From Lactobacillus sp. CBA3606 (GTDB lineage Bacteria > Bacillota > Bacilli > Lactobacillales > Lactobacillaceae): 64,000 bases of DNA. The stretch spans positions 1,674,001 to 1,738,000 of the forward strand of contig NZ_CP027194.1 of NCBI RefSeq assembly GCF_002970935.1, read 5' to 3'. The position numbers were made by a program, and so were the translations under genes. The notes under the pieces were generated by a model. The model was not told the DNA's origin. It ran no database searches and saw only the letters and a program-made list of their open reading frames with translations. Shown here one piece after another: positions 1 to 8,420 of the stretch. Each line of letters starts with the position of its first letter. The stretch's first letter is position 1.

Positions 1-453
1 AACGCCGGTTTTGTGCTAAGTCATCAAGATGCCTTAACGGTTCATAACTATCAGCTCTTACAGCAACCGGTTCAAGTTCGCCCAAATCATTATCGGAATC
101 ATCATATTAACTTTTTGCTTGTCTTTAATACCCATGGTGCTGGACAATATCAGCAACGGTATCGCGGGCGCTTAAGCTTAGTTCGTAATAATCCACGGGC
201 GTTAGATACGATGCAGTGGGGTGTTTCAAAAGCAAGTGGGATTGATGATATCTTAACGAAAGCGCAGCTAACCCAGGTGCCCACGTATGCGTTTGGTGAT
301 GACTTAAATGATATTGAGATGTTTCACCGCGTGCAGTATCCCATCGCAATGGGCAATGGCAATCCACAAGTTAAACGATTGGCACGCTATGTGACCGCTG
401 ATAATGAGCATGATGGCATCAGACAAGGGCTGCAACATTTTGACTTAATTTGA
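1..453 (+). CDS. HAD superfamily (Cof-type) hydrolase, C-terminal part
   Basis: The frame is open from the first base, so the N-terminal part lies outside the window; 150 residues remain. The sequence shows the HAD class IIB C-terminal end: the lysine region GVSKASGIDDIL followed by GDDLNDIEMF, the motif carrying the Mg-binding aspartates, then the usual IAMGNGNPQVKRLARYVT and a final NEHDGI. Known members are cytoplasmic sugar-phosphate or flavin-phosphate phosphatases; the substrate cannot be read from this fragment. The gene ends at a strong hairpin, so it is not co-transcribed with the convergent pgmB. An internal GTG at 13 is a codon of the longer frame, not a start. Confidence 0.85.
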   Translation, partial: NAGFVLSHQDALTVHNYQLLQQPVQVRPNHYRNHHINFLLVFNTHGAGQYQQRYRGRLSLVRNNPRALDTMQWGVSKASGIDDILTKAQLTQVPTYAFGDDLNDIEMFHRVQYPIAMGNGNPQVKRLARYVTADNEHDGIRQGLQHFDLI

Positions 454-477
454 GCTTATGGGTTGATGCATATTGGC

Positions 478-528
478 ATCATCTAAAAAAGTGTTCAGGG
501 ACAATCCCCGAACACTTTTTTAGATGAT
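478..528. terminator. bidirectional terminator between the HAD gene and pgmB
   Basis: An almost perfect inverted repeat with arms ATCATCTAAAAAAGTGTTC and its complement surrounds a short GC core (AGGG/CCCC). A-run and T-run flank the stem, so it can stop transcription from both converging genes. Confidence 0.85.
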
Positions 529-531
529 TGG

Positions 532-1203
532 TTAAGCCATGGCGGCTTTAATGTTGGCTAACGTGAGTTGAGCGGTCGTGGCAAAGTTAATATCAGCTGC
601 GGCGAGCACGGTTGCGTCACCAATCCCAATTGAAGTCTCACCGGCGCCGTTAATTGATTGTACACCGGCCGCGGCATCTTCGACCCCAATGCATTGTTGG
701 GGATCCAAGTTGAGAATTTCAGCCCCGCGACGGAAAATTTCCGGATTAGGTTTTCCATGCGTTAAACTCGTGGGGTCAATTGATTTCGTGAAATAAGCTT
801 CTAAGCCCAAGTGTTTTAAAACGAGTGGTGAATTTTTTGAAGCCGAAGCTAGTGATAGTAAGTAACCACGGGCCTTTAAATCTGCTAAAAATGGTTTAAT
901 GCCAGGAAGAATATTAGCCGGCGTCATTTGAGCGACTAATTTTAAGTAATTCTCATTTTTTTGCGTTGCTAGCGCTGTTTTTTCAGTGGGGGTAAAGTCA
1001 TTTTCACGCTGGTCATGTGCTAAAATCAGATTTAATGAATCCATGCGACTAATGCCTTTTAAAGCATCCGCCAAGTGGTCGTCCCACTTGACCCCGACTT
1101 GATCTGCCACTTGATGCCAAGCCTGGCTATGAAAAATCGAAGTATCTGTAATCACCCCATCTAAATCAAAAACAAAGCCTTTAATATCAGAAAATTTTGC
1201 CAT
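532..1203 (-). CDS. pgmB: beta-phosphoglucomutase
   Basis: A 223-residue HAD enzyme that interconverts beta-glucose 1-phosphate and glucose 6-phosphate after maltose or trehalose phosphorolysis in the cytoplasm. Near the N-terminus the motif FDLDGVITD holds the nucleophile and general acid/base aspartates (about D13 and D15), followed by the cap residues typical of beta-PGM (GISRMDSL). The middle has SLASASKN, and the end has GVEDAAAGVQSINGAG with the metal-binding Glu-Asp. Length is normal for the family. The ATG is preceded by AGGAGG at good spacing. No phosphorylase gene lies beside it here, which is unusual because pgmB often follows one. A promoter with an overlapping cre site about 160 bp upstream suggests CcpA control. 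Confidence 0.93.
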   Translation of the reverse strand: MAKFSDIKGFVFDLDGVITDTSIFHSQAWHQVADQVGVKWDDHLADALKGISRMDSLNLILAHDQRENDFTPTEKTALATQKNENYLKLVAQMTPANILPGIKPFLADLKARGYLLSLASASKNSPLVLKHLGLEAYFTKSIDPTSLTHGKPNPEIFRRGAEILNLDPQQCIGVEDAAAGVQSINGAGETSIGIGDATVLAAADINFATTAQLTLANIKAAMA

Positions 1204-1215
1204 TGTAAGAGCCTC

Positions 1216-1374
1216 CTAATTTTCGGCATCGGCCACTGTTAGTGGTTGATTGGCCTGTAAATGGTGCATTTTAGCCGCAAGTTGACTCGAGGGTGTCACC
1301 GTGACACCCAGATGAATGCTTTCAGTACGAGTCCAGTGTTTGTAAGCGCTATTGGTCAAAGTTATTATACCGAC
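1216..1374 (-). other. open leader frame upstream of pgmB, possible gene remnant
   Basis: About 52 codons stay open on the minus strand between a TAA and a TAG that overlaps the pgmB ribosome-binding site. The deduced peptide ends HLQANQPLTVADAEN. I see no convincing start or Shine-Dalgarno, and the predicted start of transcription lies inside it. It could be the tail of a lost upstream gene or chance. It contains the perfect palindrome GGGTGTCACCGTGACACCC at 1291-1309, which could be an operator or an RNA hairpin. Confidence 0.3.
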
Positions 1375-1401
1375 TTACATTGCTGTTGACAACGCTTTCA
1401 T
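1364..1401 (-). promoter_or_regulatory. pgmB promoter with overlapping cre (CcpA) site
   Basis: On the minus strand a -35 TTGTCA (1387-1392) and a -10 TATAAT (1364-1369) are 17 bp apart. The -35 lies inside ATGAAAGCGTTGTCA (1387-1401), which matches every position of the cre consensus WTGNAANCGNWNNCW. A cre over the -35 predicts catabolite repression. Confidence 0.75.
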
Positions 1402-1457
1402 TAATTTGGAATAAAGTTGTAATACTCTTGGCAGGTTGCGGTAATAGTGGTTGAATC

Positions 1458-1493
1458 AAAAAAAGCCCACCGACCTAATTGGTCGTGAGGGCG
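1458..1493 (-). terminator. terminator of the PNPOx-like gene
   Basis: Hairpin GCCC-AC-CGACC / GGTCG-TG-AGGGC with a run of seven A on the left, giving a U-run for minus-strand transcription directly after the stop codon. Confidence 0.7.
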
Positions 1494-1946
1494 TTAGTTG
1501 GGGTTGAGACTGGTCCATTCAGCAGTGTCGGCGACCCGCTCGAGATGATCAATGGTCATGGCTTGGCGAATTTTAATCGTTTGGGTTTGAAAGCGTAAGA
1601 TAACGGGATCTTTATAGGCTAACTGCTGCTGAAAGGTAGTGAGTTCCGGTTGCCAAGTGGGGCCCATTTGCTCGGGACTGCTGAGAGTTAAGTGTCCTTT
1701 GAGCATTAAGGACGCATAGTCAGCCAGGTGATAACAAAATAGCGTCGCCCGCCGATTATGTTGAATGTTTTGCGCCGTCGTGGTTTGCCGGCTGGTATAG
1801 AAAAAGAGCTGTTCGAGTGTCCGATGCGTGGGTAATGGACTTAAAGCGACTAGCGTTGGAAAGCCAGTTGCATCAATTGTCGCCACGGTAAAGACCGGTG
1901 TTGTCTGAATCATTTGTAGGGCGGCCTGACGGGTTGTATGTTGCAT
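1494..1946 (-). CDS. pyridoxamine 5'-phosphate oxidase-like (general stress) flavoprotein
   Basis: A 150-residue protein with the split-barrel FMN-binding signature of the PNPOx-like family: PVFTVATIDATGFPTLVALSPL at the start, then FFYTSRQTTTAQNI and a hydrophobic RATLFCYHLADYASLMLKGHL strand. Relatives are small cytoplasmic flavin or F420-like binding proteins, often annotated as general stress protein 26; few have a defined substrate. The ATG has a strong AGGAGGGGG upstream. It has its own promoter (1982-2010) and terminator, so it is a single-gene unit. True PdxH activity is unlikely because the family is broad and the protein is short; I make no claim of substrate. Confidence 0.8.
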   Translation of the reverse strand: MQHTTRQAALQMIQTTPVFTVATIDATGFPTLVALSPLPTHRTLEQLFFYTSRQTTTAQNIQHNRRATLFCYHLADYASLMLKGHLTLSSPEQMGPTWQPELTTFQQQLAYKDPVILRFQTQTIKIRQAMTIDHLERVADTAEWTSLNPN

Positions 1947-1968
1947 TTTAACCCCCTCCTTTTTTTAA

Positions 1969-2010
1969 ACTAGCTAGTGCTAGTATGCCGGAAGGGCGGG
2001 TGATTGTCAT
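1969..2010 (-). promoter_or_regulatory. promoter and palindromic operator of the PNPOx-like gene
   Basis: Minus strand: -35 ATGACA (2005-2010) and -10 CATACT (1982-1987), spacer 17 bp. The palindrome ACTAGC-N4-GCTAGT (1969-1984) overlaps the -10 and the start region, the placement of a repressor site. The regulator is unknown. Confidence 0.5.
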
Positions 2011-2127
2011 TTGATGTGCTCTGGGTAAAATGCTGACTTTGAGAGTTAAACTAAAAAATGTGGTACCGACTGACTATTGTTCGCAGCGCCACACTAGGCG
2101 GTGGCCAGATGAAATCGCTGAAGACAC

Positions 2128-2174
2128 AAAAAAATCAGCTCTCACGGTGGATTATCACGGCGTGAAAACTGATT
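2128..2174 (-). terminator. terminator downstream of tRNA-Lys
   Basis: Inverted repeat AATCAG...CTGATT with inner CACG/CGTG and seven A on the left, which is a U-run on the minus strand. It sits 13 bp beyond the tRNA 3' end. Confidence 0.65.
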
Positions 2175-2186
2175 AGTGGTTATGGA

Positions 2187-2259
2187 TGGGCAGTCAGGGG
2201 ATCGAACCCTGGACCCACGGATTAAGAGTCCGTTGCTCTGCCAGCTGAGCTAACTGCCC
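2187..2259 (-). tRNA. tRNA-Lys (anticodon CTT)
   Basis: Read on the minus strand, a 73-nt cloverleaf: acceptor GGGCAGT pairs with ACTGCCC, discriminator A, D-arm GCTC...GAGC, anticodon stem ACGGA/TCCGT with loop CTCTTAA giving anticodon CTT, and T-arm with GGTTCGATCCC. CCA is not encoded. It is isolated, with its own terminator. Confidence 0.96.
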
Positions 2260-2384
2260 ATAACTCAACAAAAAATATAATATCATGAATTCGGCCATCT
2301 GACAATACTATTTTGAAACTTTTTTCAAAAAATGGATATTTTCTTGAAAACGACTAGGCTAAAAAACATGATTTGGCGCTAGAT

Positions 2385-2398
2385 ATTTCCCGGGAAAT
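2385..2398. promoter_or_regulatory. Noc-binding-site-like palindrome
   Basis: ATTTCCCGGGAAAT is a perfect 14-bp palindrome and equals the published Bacillus subtilis Noc site. It is intergenic, about 180 bp before walR. Noc is a ParB paralogue that marks the chromosome arms near the origin for nucleoid occlusion. Only one copy is seen in the window, so chance or another regulator remains possible. Confidence 0.55.
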
Positions 2399-2579
2399 AC
2401 TGATATCACGCGGGTTAGCATTCAAAGAAAGCCCCGGGTATTTGTGATATACTAAAACAGTGTTGAAAGAGTGCTTCAACCTGCCTGACGCAGGCCGTGA
2501 TCGTTACGGCGCTGTATTATTCGATGGATTTAATAAAAATTTGACTTAACTTGATTTTCCCCTAAGGAGGAAGCTGTGT

Positions 2580-3287
2580 ATGAAAAAGATTCTAGTTGTT
2601 GATGATGAAAAACCGATTTCCGATATTATGAAGTTTAATTTGACCAAGGAAGGGTATGAGGTCCATGTGGCCGCAGATGGCGAAGAAGCCATTCAAAAAG
2701 TGGATGAAGTCCAGCCAGACCTGATTCTCTTGGATTTAATGTTGCCTAAAATGGATGGCCTAGAAGTAGCCCGCCAAGTCCGGAAAAACTATGATATGCC
2801 AATTATTATGGTTACGGCTAAGGATTCAGAGCTCGATAAAGTCTTGGGCTTGGAACTGGGTGCCGATGATTATGTGACTAAGCCGTTCTCTAATCGGGAA
2901 TTAGTGGCCCGAGTTAAAGCAAACCTGCGTCGGCAGGGGGCACCAGCGGCACAACCAGCTGAAGAAGAAGCTAATTCCGATATTGAAGTTGGCGATTTAG
3001 TGATTCATCCAGATGCTTACATGGTCTCTAAACGAGGCGATAACATTGAACTTACCCACCGTGAATTTGAATTATTACACTACTTAGCGCAACATACTGG
3101 TCAAGTGATGACCCGCGAACATTTACTACAAACTGTTTGGGGTTATGACTACTTTGGTGATGTGCGGACGGTTGATGTCACGGTCCGGCGGTTACGAGAA
3201 AAAGTCGAAGATAATCCAAGTCATCCGAAATGGCTCGTTACCCGGCGGGGGGTTGGGTACTATCTTCGCAATCCTGAAAATGAGTAG
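2580..3287 (+). CDS. walR: essential two-component response regulator WalR
   Basis: A 235-residue OmpR/PhoB-type regulator. The receiver domain (1-115) has KILVVDDE with the acidic pocket (D8, D9), the phosphoacceptor D52 in [11 protein letters not shown], and K101 in YVTKPFS. A winged-helix DNA-binding domain (about 135-230) contains [27 protein letters not shown] and the [13 protein letters not shown] recognition region. WalR controls autolysins and other cell-wall genes and is essential in Firmicutes. The start has a clear AAGGAGG. It begins the walRKHIJ-htrA series and lies 13 bp before walK. Confidence 0.97.
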   Translation: MKKILVVDDEKPISDIMKFNLTKEGYEVHVAADGEEAIQKVDEVQPDLILLDLMLPKMDGLEVARQVRKNYDMPIIMVTAKDSELDKVLGLELGADDYVTKPFSNRELVARVKANLRRQGAPAAQPAEEEANSDIEVGDLVIHPDAYMVSKRGDNIELTHREFELLHYLAQHTGQVMTREHLLQTVWGYDYFGDVRTVDVTVRRLREKVEDNPSHPKWLVTRRGVGYYLRNPENE

Positions 3288-3300
3288 AGGTCGTTAGGTC

Positions 3301-5175
3301 GTGTTGAGATTTAAACGAAAGAATTTTTTAAAATCAATTAATTTTAAAATTGCGTTGGTCTTCGCGTTACTACTATTAATTACGTTAGAGATTGTCGGCG
3401 CCATCTTTGTCCGGCAATTAGAAACGCAAAATTTGCGACAATTTAAGACGCAAGTACAAATTCCAACGTATGTTGATAATTCGTTAGCGGAACAGCTATC
3501 GGCGGGCAGTGCATCGAAAGCAAATGCCAAGATTAAAACGATTTTGTCGGACTATAACAATGCCAATATTGATGAAATTCGGATTATTGACAGTAAAGGG
3601 ACGATTCGAGGGACGAATGACGTTAACGATCAAACGATTGTCGGTCAAAAAACCACGGATCGTAATGTCAAAAATGCCATCTATAATAACCGATCCTATA
3701 CTAAAAATACTTATGATACTCAGAATAACGGCCGATATTATATCTCAATTGTCCCTTTATATAATTCGAATGCGACCGGGAATAATAGTCAATTAGTCGG
3801 GGTTTTGTATGTCCGGGCTAATTTGAAGTCCGTCTACAATACCATTAATTCAATTATGAGTATTTTTGCGTTGGCGTCGTTAGTGGCGATGGCGTTGGGA
3901 TTAGTGATTGCAATTGTGATTGCGCGGGCAATTACACGGCCAATTGAAGAAATGAAACAACAGACGCAACGGATTGCACGGGGCGATTATGCGGGGCAAG
4001 TCCGCGTCTATAGTGATGACGAACTAGGCCAATTAGCTGGGGCCATTAATAACTTATCCATTCGGGTGGAAGAATCACAAGAGTCCACAGAAGCCGAACG
4101 GCGTCGGTTAGATAGTGTTTTAGCCCATATGAGCGACGGGGTGATTGCGACAGATCGGCGTGGGAACATTACGATTATTAACGAAACGGCCTCAGACTTT
4201 GTGGATGTCAGTGCAGAAAAAGCTATCGGTAATTCAATTCTAGACATGCTTCAGATTCGCGAGACGTATTCGTTACGAGATTTAATTGAAAATCAAGATG
4301 AACTCACGTTAGACTTCTCGTCGAATGATCGCGACTTAATTTTAAATGCTTATTTCTCATTAATTCAACGCGAGTCTGGCTTTATCAGTGGTCTAGTCTG
4401 TGTGCTACATGATGTGACGGAACAACAGAAGATTGATAATGACCGGAAGCAATTCGTCTCGAACGTGTCACATGAATTACGGACGCCGTTGACCAGTCTA
4501 AGAAGTTATATTGAAGCGTTGAGCGATGGCGCTTGGAAAGATCCAGAGGTTGCGCCAGGTTTCTTAAAAGTGACCCAAGAAGAAACAGATCGAATGATTC
4601 GGATGATTAATGAGCTGTTAAGCTTGTCACGGATGGATTCAGGTACAACCCGGGTTGATATGGAACTCGTTAATATCAACGAGTTGTTTAATTATGTGTT
4701 GAATCGTTTTGATATGATTTTGAAAAAAGATGATAATCCAGCGAAGTATTACACGATTAAGCGAGAATTCACCAAGCGCGACTTATGGGTTGAGATTGAT
4801 ACCGATAAGTTTACCCAAGTATTGGATAATATTATGAATAATGCAATCAAGTATTCGCCTGATGGTGGGGTCGTGACTTGTCGGCTATTGGAAACCCATA
4901 ACCAAGTGATTATTAGTATTAATGACCAAGGTTTAGGGATTCCCCGTGCTGATTTGGGACATGTGTTTGATCGGTTCTTCCGGGTTGATAAAGCTCGTTC
5001 GCGGGCCCAAGGTGGGACTGGACTGGGCTTGGCGATTTCGAAAGAAGTCGTTCAAATGCTCGGTGGTCGGATTTGGGTAGATAGTGTCGAAGGCCAAGGG
5101 TCAACGTTCTATATCTCATTGCCGTATGAACCTTATGAAGAGGAGGACCTTTGGGATGACGACTCACAAGTTTAG
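3301..5175 (+). CDS. walK: sensor histidine kinase WalK
   Basis: A 624-residue membrane kinase. Two membrane segments (about 16-38 and 182-210) bracket an extracellular PAS-like sensor. Then come HAMP (about 204-256, with ARAITRPIEEM), a cytoplasmic PAS (about 262-370), HisKA with the phosphorylated His391 in SNVSHELRTPL, and a HATPase domain with the N-box NIMNNAIKYSPDGG, DQGLGIP and GGTGLGLAIS. This is the standard WalK order. It starts with GTG after a weak GAGG. The end overlaps walH by 20 bp, so translation is probably coupled. It phosphorylates WalR and is restrained by WalH and WalI at the membrane. Confidence 0.96.
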   Translation: MLRFKRKNFLKSINFKIALVFALLLLITLEIVGAIFVRQLETQNLRQFKTQVQIPTYVDNSLAEQLSAGSASKANAKIKTILSDYNNANIDEIRIIDSKGTIRGTNDVNDQTIVGQKTTDRNVKNAIYNNRSYTKNTYDTQNNGRYYISIVPLYNSNATGNNSQLVGVLYVRANLKSVYNTINSIMSIFALASLVAMALGLVIAIVIARAITRPIEEMKQQTQRIARGDYAGQVRVYSDDELGQLAGAINNLSIRVEESQESTEAERRRLDSVLAHMSDGVIATDRRGNITIINETASDFVDVSAEKAIGNSILDMLQIRETYSLRDLIENQDELTLDFSSNDRDLILNAYFSLIQRESGFISGLVCVLHDVTEQQKIDNDRKQFVSNVSHELRTPLTSLRSYIEALSDGAWKDPEVAPGFLKVTQEETDRMIRMINELLSLSRMDSGTTRVDMELVNINELFNYVLNRFDMILKKDDNPAKYYTIKREFTKRDLWVEIDTDKFTQVLDNIMNNAIKYSPDGGVVTCRLLETHNQVIISINDQGLGIPRADLGHVFDRFFRVDKARSRAQGGTGLGLAISKEVVQMLGGRIWVDSVEGQGSTFYISLPYEPYEEEDLWDDDSQV

Positions 5176-6478
5176 AGGCCTAATATTACCAATTATCCTC
5201 ATAATCTTAATTGTCCTCAGTGTGGGCTTATCCATGTATATTTGGACGAATCCGGCCCGCTATGAACGTGAAAATAAGGTTAGTACCACGTCGTCTGGTT
5301 CCACATTAACACGGACGATTGATGACATTTATTTACCGACGCAATTAATTCACACGGATGCGGCTGGTAAGCAGACACTTCTGCTGAATAAAAGTGTTAG
5401 TTTAGTTGAACAATTCAAAGCCCAAATCAGTAAATGGGATGCACGTAGTATCTCGAAAGTGCGTGTCACGTCGGCTAAAAGTTATGCGGCGTTGCTAAAT
5501 GGGCAAGACTCGTACGTCTTGAACTTTCCAGATAGTGTGACGGTTAGTCTGTTTAACACGACCTTTAATCAGCAACTGAAAAATTTTCGGTCGTCAGAAT
5601 TTAGCCGCATCGTGATTCCAATCAATGATACGAATCATTTGTATCTGTTGAATGATAATCAGCATCAAATCTATAGTGTCCGGTTAAAAAAGAAGTCACT
5701 AAAGTCGGTCCAGCAGTTCTTGCAGGCGGATAAGGTGACAACGATTGCGGTCAAGATGACTTATACGAATGGCGCGACTTATTTGGATTATACGCAGCCA
5801 GTTAAAATGCAACATTATAGTTATTTAATGAACAAATTAGCCGCGAGTGAATTAGCGAACCGTTTGTTGGATGCGGATGGTAATTCAACTGTTTCAGTGC
5901 ATAATCATAAGGACAGTCAAGAATATACCACGGGTTCTTTTAAACGGATGACGGTGAATAAGCAATTAGGGACCGTTTATTTTGAAGATTATAGTGATTC
6001 TGGGGATACCCGCAATCTTTCGTTTACGAGTCAATTAAAGAAAAGTTATAACCAATTGACGACTTTAGGGGTGCCAATGGATAACATTCGGTATTATGGT
6101 TACGATACGACAAGTAGTAGTGTGATTTATCGCAGCTATGTGGAAGGCTTCCCAATCTTTAATCAAACAGAAAACGGGGATGTGCGGATTCAAATGACCG
6201 CCAATGGCTTAGATCGCTACTACTTCTCGTTATATAGTCTACAGGTTCCAGTGCCCACTACGAGTAAGCAACAAACGGTCACACTGCCAAGTTCAAGCAG
6301 TGTGTTAAAACAGTTAGTGGCTGCGGGGTATAAGGAAAATAAAATTGGTTCGATCGAGTTAGGCTATCAGTGGTCACAAAATAAGTCGTCGAAGCTCGTG
6401 ATTGACTTAACCCCGACGTATTACGTCTACTATAATAATGCTTGGCGGACGTATACGTCGCTGCTAAGCGGATCGTAA
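5156..6478 (+). CDS. walH: WalRK regulatory membrane protein WalH (YycH)
   Basis: A 440-residue bitopic protein: a short basic N-terminus, one membrane helix (LPIILIILIVLSVGLSMYIW) and a large extracellular part with YycH-type repeats. The start used here is ATG at 5156, preceded by GAGGAGGACC; longer in-frame starts inside walK lack a ribosome-binding site. In B. subtilis YycH and YycI bind WalK through their membrane helices and keep it inactive; in some cocci they activate it. Sequence conservation in this family is low, so the call rests on position between walK and walI, topology and length. Confidence 0.9.
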   Translation: MTTHKFRGLILPIILIILIVLSVGLSMYIWTNPARYERENKVSTTSSGSTLTRTIDDIYLPTQLIHTDAAGKQTLLLNKSVSLVEQFKAQISKWDARSISKVRVTSAKSYAALLNGQDSYVLNFPDSVTVSLFNTTFNQQLKNFRSSEFSRIVIPINDTNHLYLLNDNQHQIYSVRLKKKSLKSVQQFLQADKVTTIAVKMTYTNGATYLDYTQPVKMQHYSYLMNKLAASELANRLLDADGNSTVSVHNHKDSQEYTTGSFKRMTVNKQLGTVYFEDYSDSGDTRNLSFTSQLKKSYNQLTTLGVPMDNIRYYGYDTTSSSVIYRSYVEGFPIFNQTENGDVRIQMTANGLDRYYFSLYSLQVPVPTTSKQQTVTLPSSSSVLKQLVAAGYKENKIGSIELGYQWSQNKSSKLVIDLTPTYYVYYNNAWRTYTSLLSGS

Positions 6479-6491
6479 GGGGGCGGCCACA

Positions 6492-7355
6492 GTGAATTTT
6501 CGAAGAATTGAGTGGATTTTTGTCGTTGCATTTGTCGTGTTAGACATTTTCTTGGTGTACATGTTTGTCCAGACAAGTTCAAGTGATTCCAGTAGTAAAA
6601 CTGCCAGTGATACGACCACAATGGTGATTCGCGAGATGCACGAGGATAATATCAGTTTTAGTAATCCGAGTGCGCAACAAGGGACTGGTTATTATATTGC
6701 TGGGAGTAACGATAGTGGGCTCAAGCAACATCTCAGTCAATTGACCGGTCAGGTGACGCGGTTTCAAAGTGATGGGAAGTTAACGAGCACGCTACGGAGC
6801 ACGGTTACCGTGGATGAAAGTCATCCGCAAGCGGCGTTAGATCAGTTTGTGCATCAGTCGACCAATGTTATTCATGGCAAACAATACGTGTACAGTGCGT
6901 CGTTATCGTCTAAAGGGGCTTATGTCTACGTCCAAAAAGTGGCGGATGGCGAGATTTTAACTGGCACGGGTCAGTTACATTTATTGGTCAATAAGAACAA
7001 TCAGTTAGTAAGTTATACGCAAGCATACGTGAATAACGTGAAAACGTTACGAGAAAAAGCGGTGACGATTAGTGAGAAAAAGGCGTTAGTTGCGCTGTAT
7101 CAATACAATCAAGTCTCCAATAATTCGCGCATTGTCTGGCGAAAGTTAGGCTATTCACGGCTATTAAAATTAAAAGATAGTAGTGTTTACGTGCCAACTT
7201 GGATTTTTGCGGTGCGGAGTAAGAACAGTTCCAATGTTAGCTTGCATCGGATCAATGCTTTTACTGGCGCAGCGATGAAGGCTAGCAATACGAGTGCGAC
7301 CACCAGTACGGCAGTCAGTGAAACGACAGCTGGCATGGTGTGGAACGTCGAATAG
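6492..7355 (+). CDS. walI: WalRK regulatory membrane protein WalI (YycI)
   Basis: A 287-residue protein starting with GTG after AAGGGGG. It has one membrane helix (WIFVVAFVVLDIFLVYMFV) and a YycI-type extracellular domain rich in beta-strands. Partner of WalH in controlling WalK. It lies 13 bp after walH, and the transcript can end at the hairpin that follows, separating it from walJ. The last ~25 residues are Ser/Thr-rich and may be disordered. Confidence 0.9.
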   Translation: MNFRRIEWIFVVAFVVLDIFLVYMFVQTSSSDSSSKTASDTTTMVIREMHEDNISFSNPSAQQGTGYYIAGSNDSGLKQHLSQLTGQVTRFQSDGKLTSTLRSTVTVDESHPQAALDQFVHQSTNVIHGKQYVYSASLSSKGAYVYVQKVADGEILTGTGQLHLLVNKNNQLVSYTQAYVNNVKTLREKAVTISEKKALVALYQYNQVSNNSRIVWRKLGYSRLLKLKDSSVYVPTWIFAVRSKNSSNVSLHRINAFTGAAMKASNTSATTSTAVSETTAGMVWNVE

Positions 7356-7366
7356 CCTGTTTTAGG

Positions 7367-7396
7367 AGTTTGGGTTTTGAACCCAAACTTTTTTTA
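7367..7396 (+). terminator. rho-independent terminator after walI
   Basis: Perfect ten-base stem AGTTTGGGTT/AACCCAAACT with a three-base loop followed by seven T. It implies walJ has its own promoter or depends on read-through. Confidence 0.88.
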
Positions 7397-7491
7397 TTAT
7401 GACGGTGGTACCCGTTGACTTTTCAAGCCCAGCAAAAGCGTGTATCATAACAAGGTAGAATCTGATTTCAGAGATGGGAAGAACCTAAATA

Positions 7492-8307
7492 ATGGTATTA
7501 AAGTTAGCAACGGATCAAATGCAAGTGAGTATCTTAGCTTCAGGGAGTACTGGCAATGTCACTTATATCGAGACACCAGAACACAAAGTGCTTGTGGATG
7601 CGGGATTAAGCGGTAAAAAGATTGCCAATTTGATGACCTCAATTGGTCGCGACATTAACGAAGTCGATAGTTTGTTTGTGACGCATGAACATACGGATCA
7701 TTGTAAGGCTGCGGGGATTTTAGCGCGTAAATATGGCTTAGATGTCTATGCGAATCAGGGGACTTGGGATGCCATGGCGCATACTGTCGGCAATGTACCA
7801 GCAGAATTACAACATGTCTTCGCTCCAGATACGAGTTTAGACTTAGGTGATTTAGATATTGAGTCGTTTAGTGTGTCGCATGATGCCGCTGAACCGCAAT
7901 TCTATGAATTACACCATGCGGGAAAATCCTTTGTTGTGATTACGGATACGGGGGTCGTTTCTGACCGTGTTGAAGGGGTTATTAAGGATGCGGATGGTTA
8001 TTTATTTGAATGTAATCATGACTTAGAGATGCTGCGGATGGGCCGTTATCCTTGGCCGTTAAAGCAACGAATTCTAGGTGATGAGGGTCATTTGTCAAAT
8101 GAAGATAGTGCCAATGCTTTGATGGATGTTATCGGAACGCGGACTAAACGCATTTATTTAGGGCATCGCAGTCAGGATAACAATATGAAGACGTTAGCCC
8201 ATTTAACAGTGGCATCAATGATGAAAGAACACGATTTTGGTGTTGAACATGATTTTCAGTTGTTCGATACTGATCCTGAAACGGCCACGCAATTAGTGAC
8301 CCTCTAG
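7492..8307 (+). CDS. walJ: metallo-beta-lactamase-fold hydrolase WalJ (YycJ)
   Basis: A 271-residue MBL-fold protein. It has the metal ligands THEHTDHCKAA, the strand ASGSTGNVTYIE typical of WalJ, VVITDTGVVSD, FECNHDLEML and a late LGHRSQDNN. WalJ homologues are dinuclear metal enzymes, probably nucleases, linked to coordination of cell division with replication. It sits in its usual place between walI and htrA. The start at 7492 is supported by GGGAAGAA; an ATG at 7519 (MQVSILASG) matches the core of the family better but has no ribosome-binding site. Confidence 0.9.
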   Translation: MVLKLATDQMQVSILASGSTGNVTYIETPEHKVLVDAGLSGKKIANLMTSIGRDINEVDSLFVTHEHTDHCKAAGILARKYGLDVYANQGTWDAMAHTVGNVPAELQHVFAPDTSLDLGDLDIESFSVSHDAAEPQFYELHHAGKSFVVITDTGVVSDRVEGVIKDADGYLFECNHDLEMLRMGRYPWPLKQRILGDEGHLSNEDSANALMDVIGTRTKRIYLGHRSQDNNMKTLAHLTVASMMKEHDFGVEHDFQLFDTDPETATQLVTL

Positions 8308-8392
8308 TGTAGATTTAAGTGTTCCACAAGGATTCAGTCATAGAAAAATCACATTTTTTCGGTAGAATAAACTTAAAAATTGATACTAGGTA

Positions 8393-8420
8393 GGGAGGGA
8401 TCGCGTTTCGACGCGAAATT
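8393..8420 (+). promoter_or_regulatory. htrA ribosome-binding site with hairpin before the start codon
   Basis: The Shine-Dalgarno GGGAGGG (8393-8399) is 21 bases from the ATG at 8421, too far for normal initiation. The bases between form a perfect hairpin, TCGCGT (8401-8406), loop TTCG, ACGCGA (8411-8416). With the hairpin folded, the effective spacing becomes about 5 bases. Translation of this stress protease may therefore depend on RNA folding. Confidence 0.6.

Noticed and set aside
7415-7455. TTGACT and TATCAT as a promoter for walJ
   Set aside because: The spacer would be 22 bp, too long for a sigma-A promoter.
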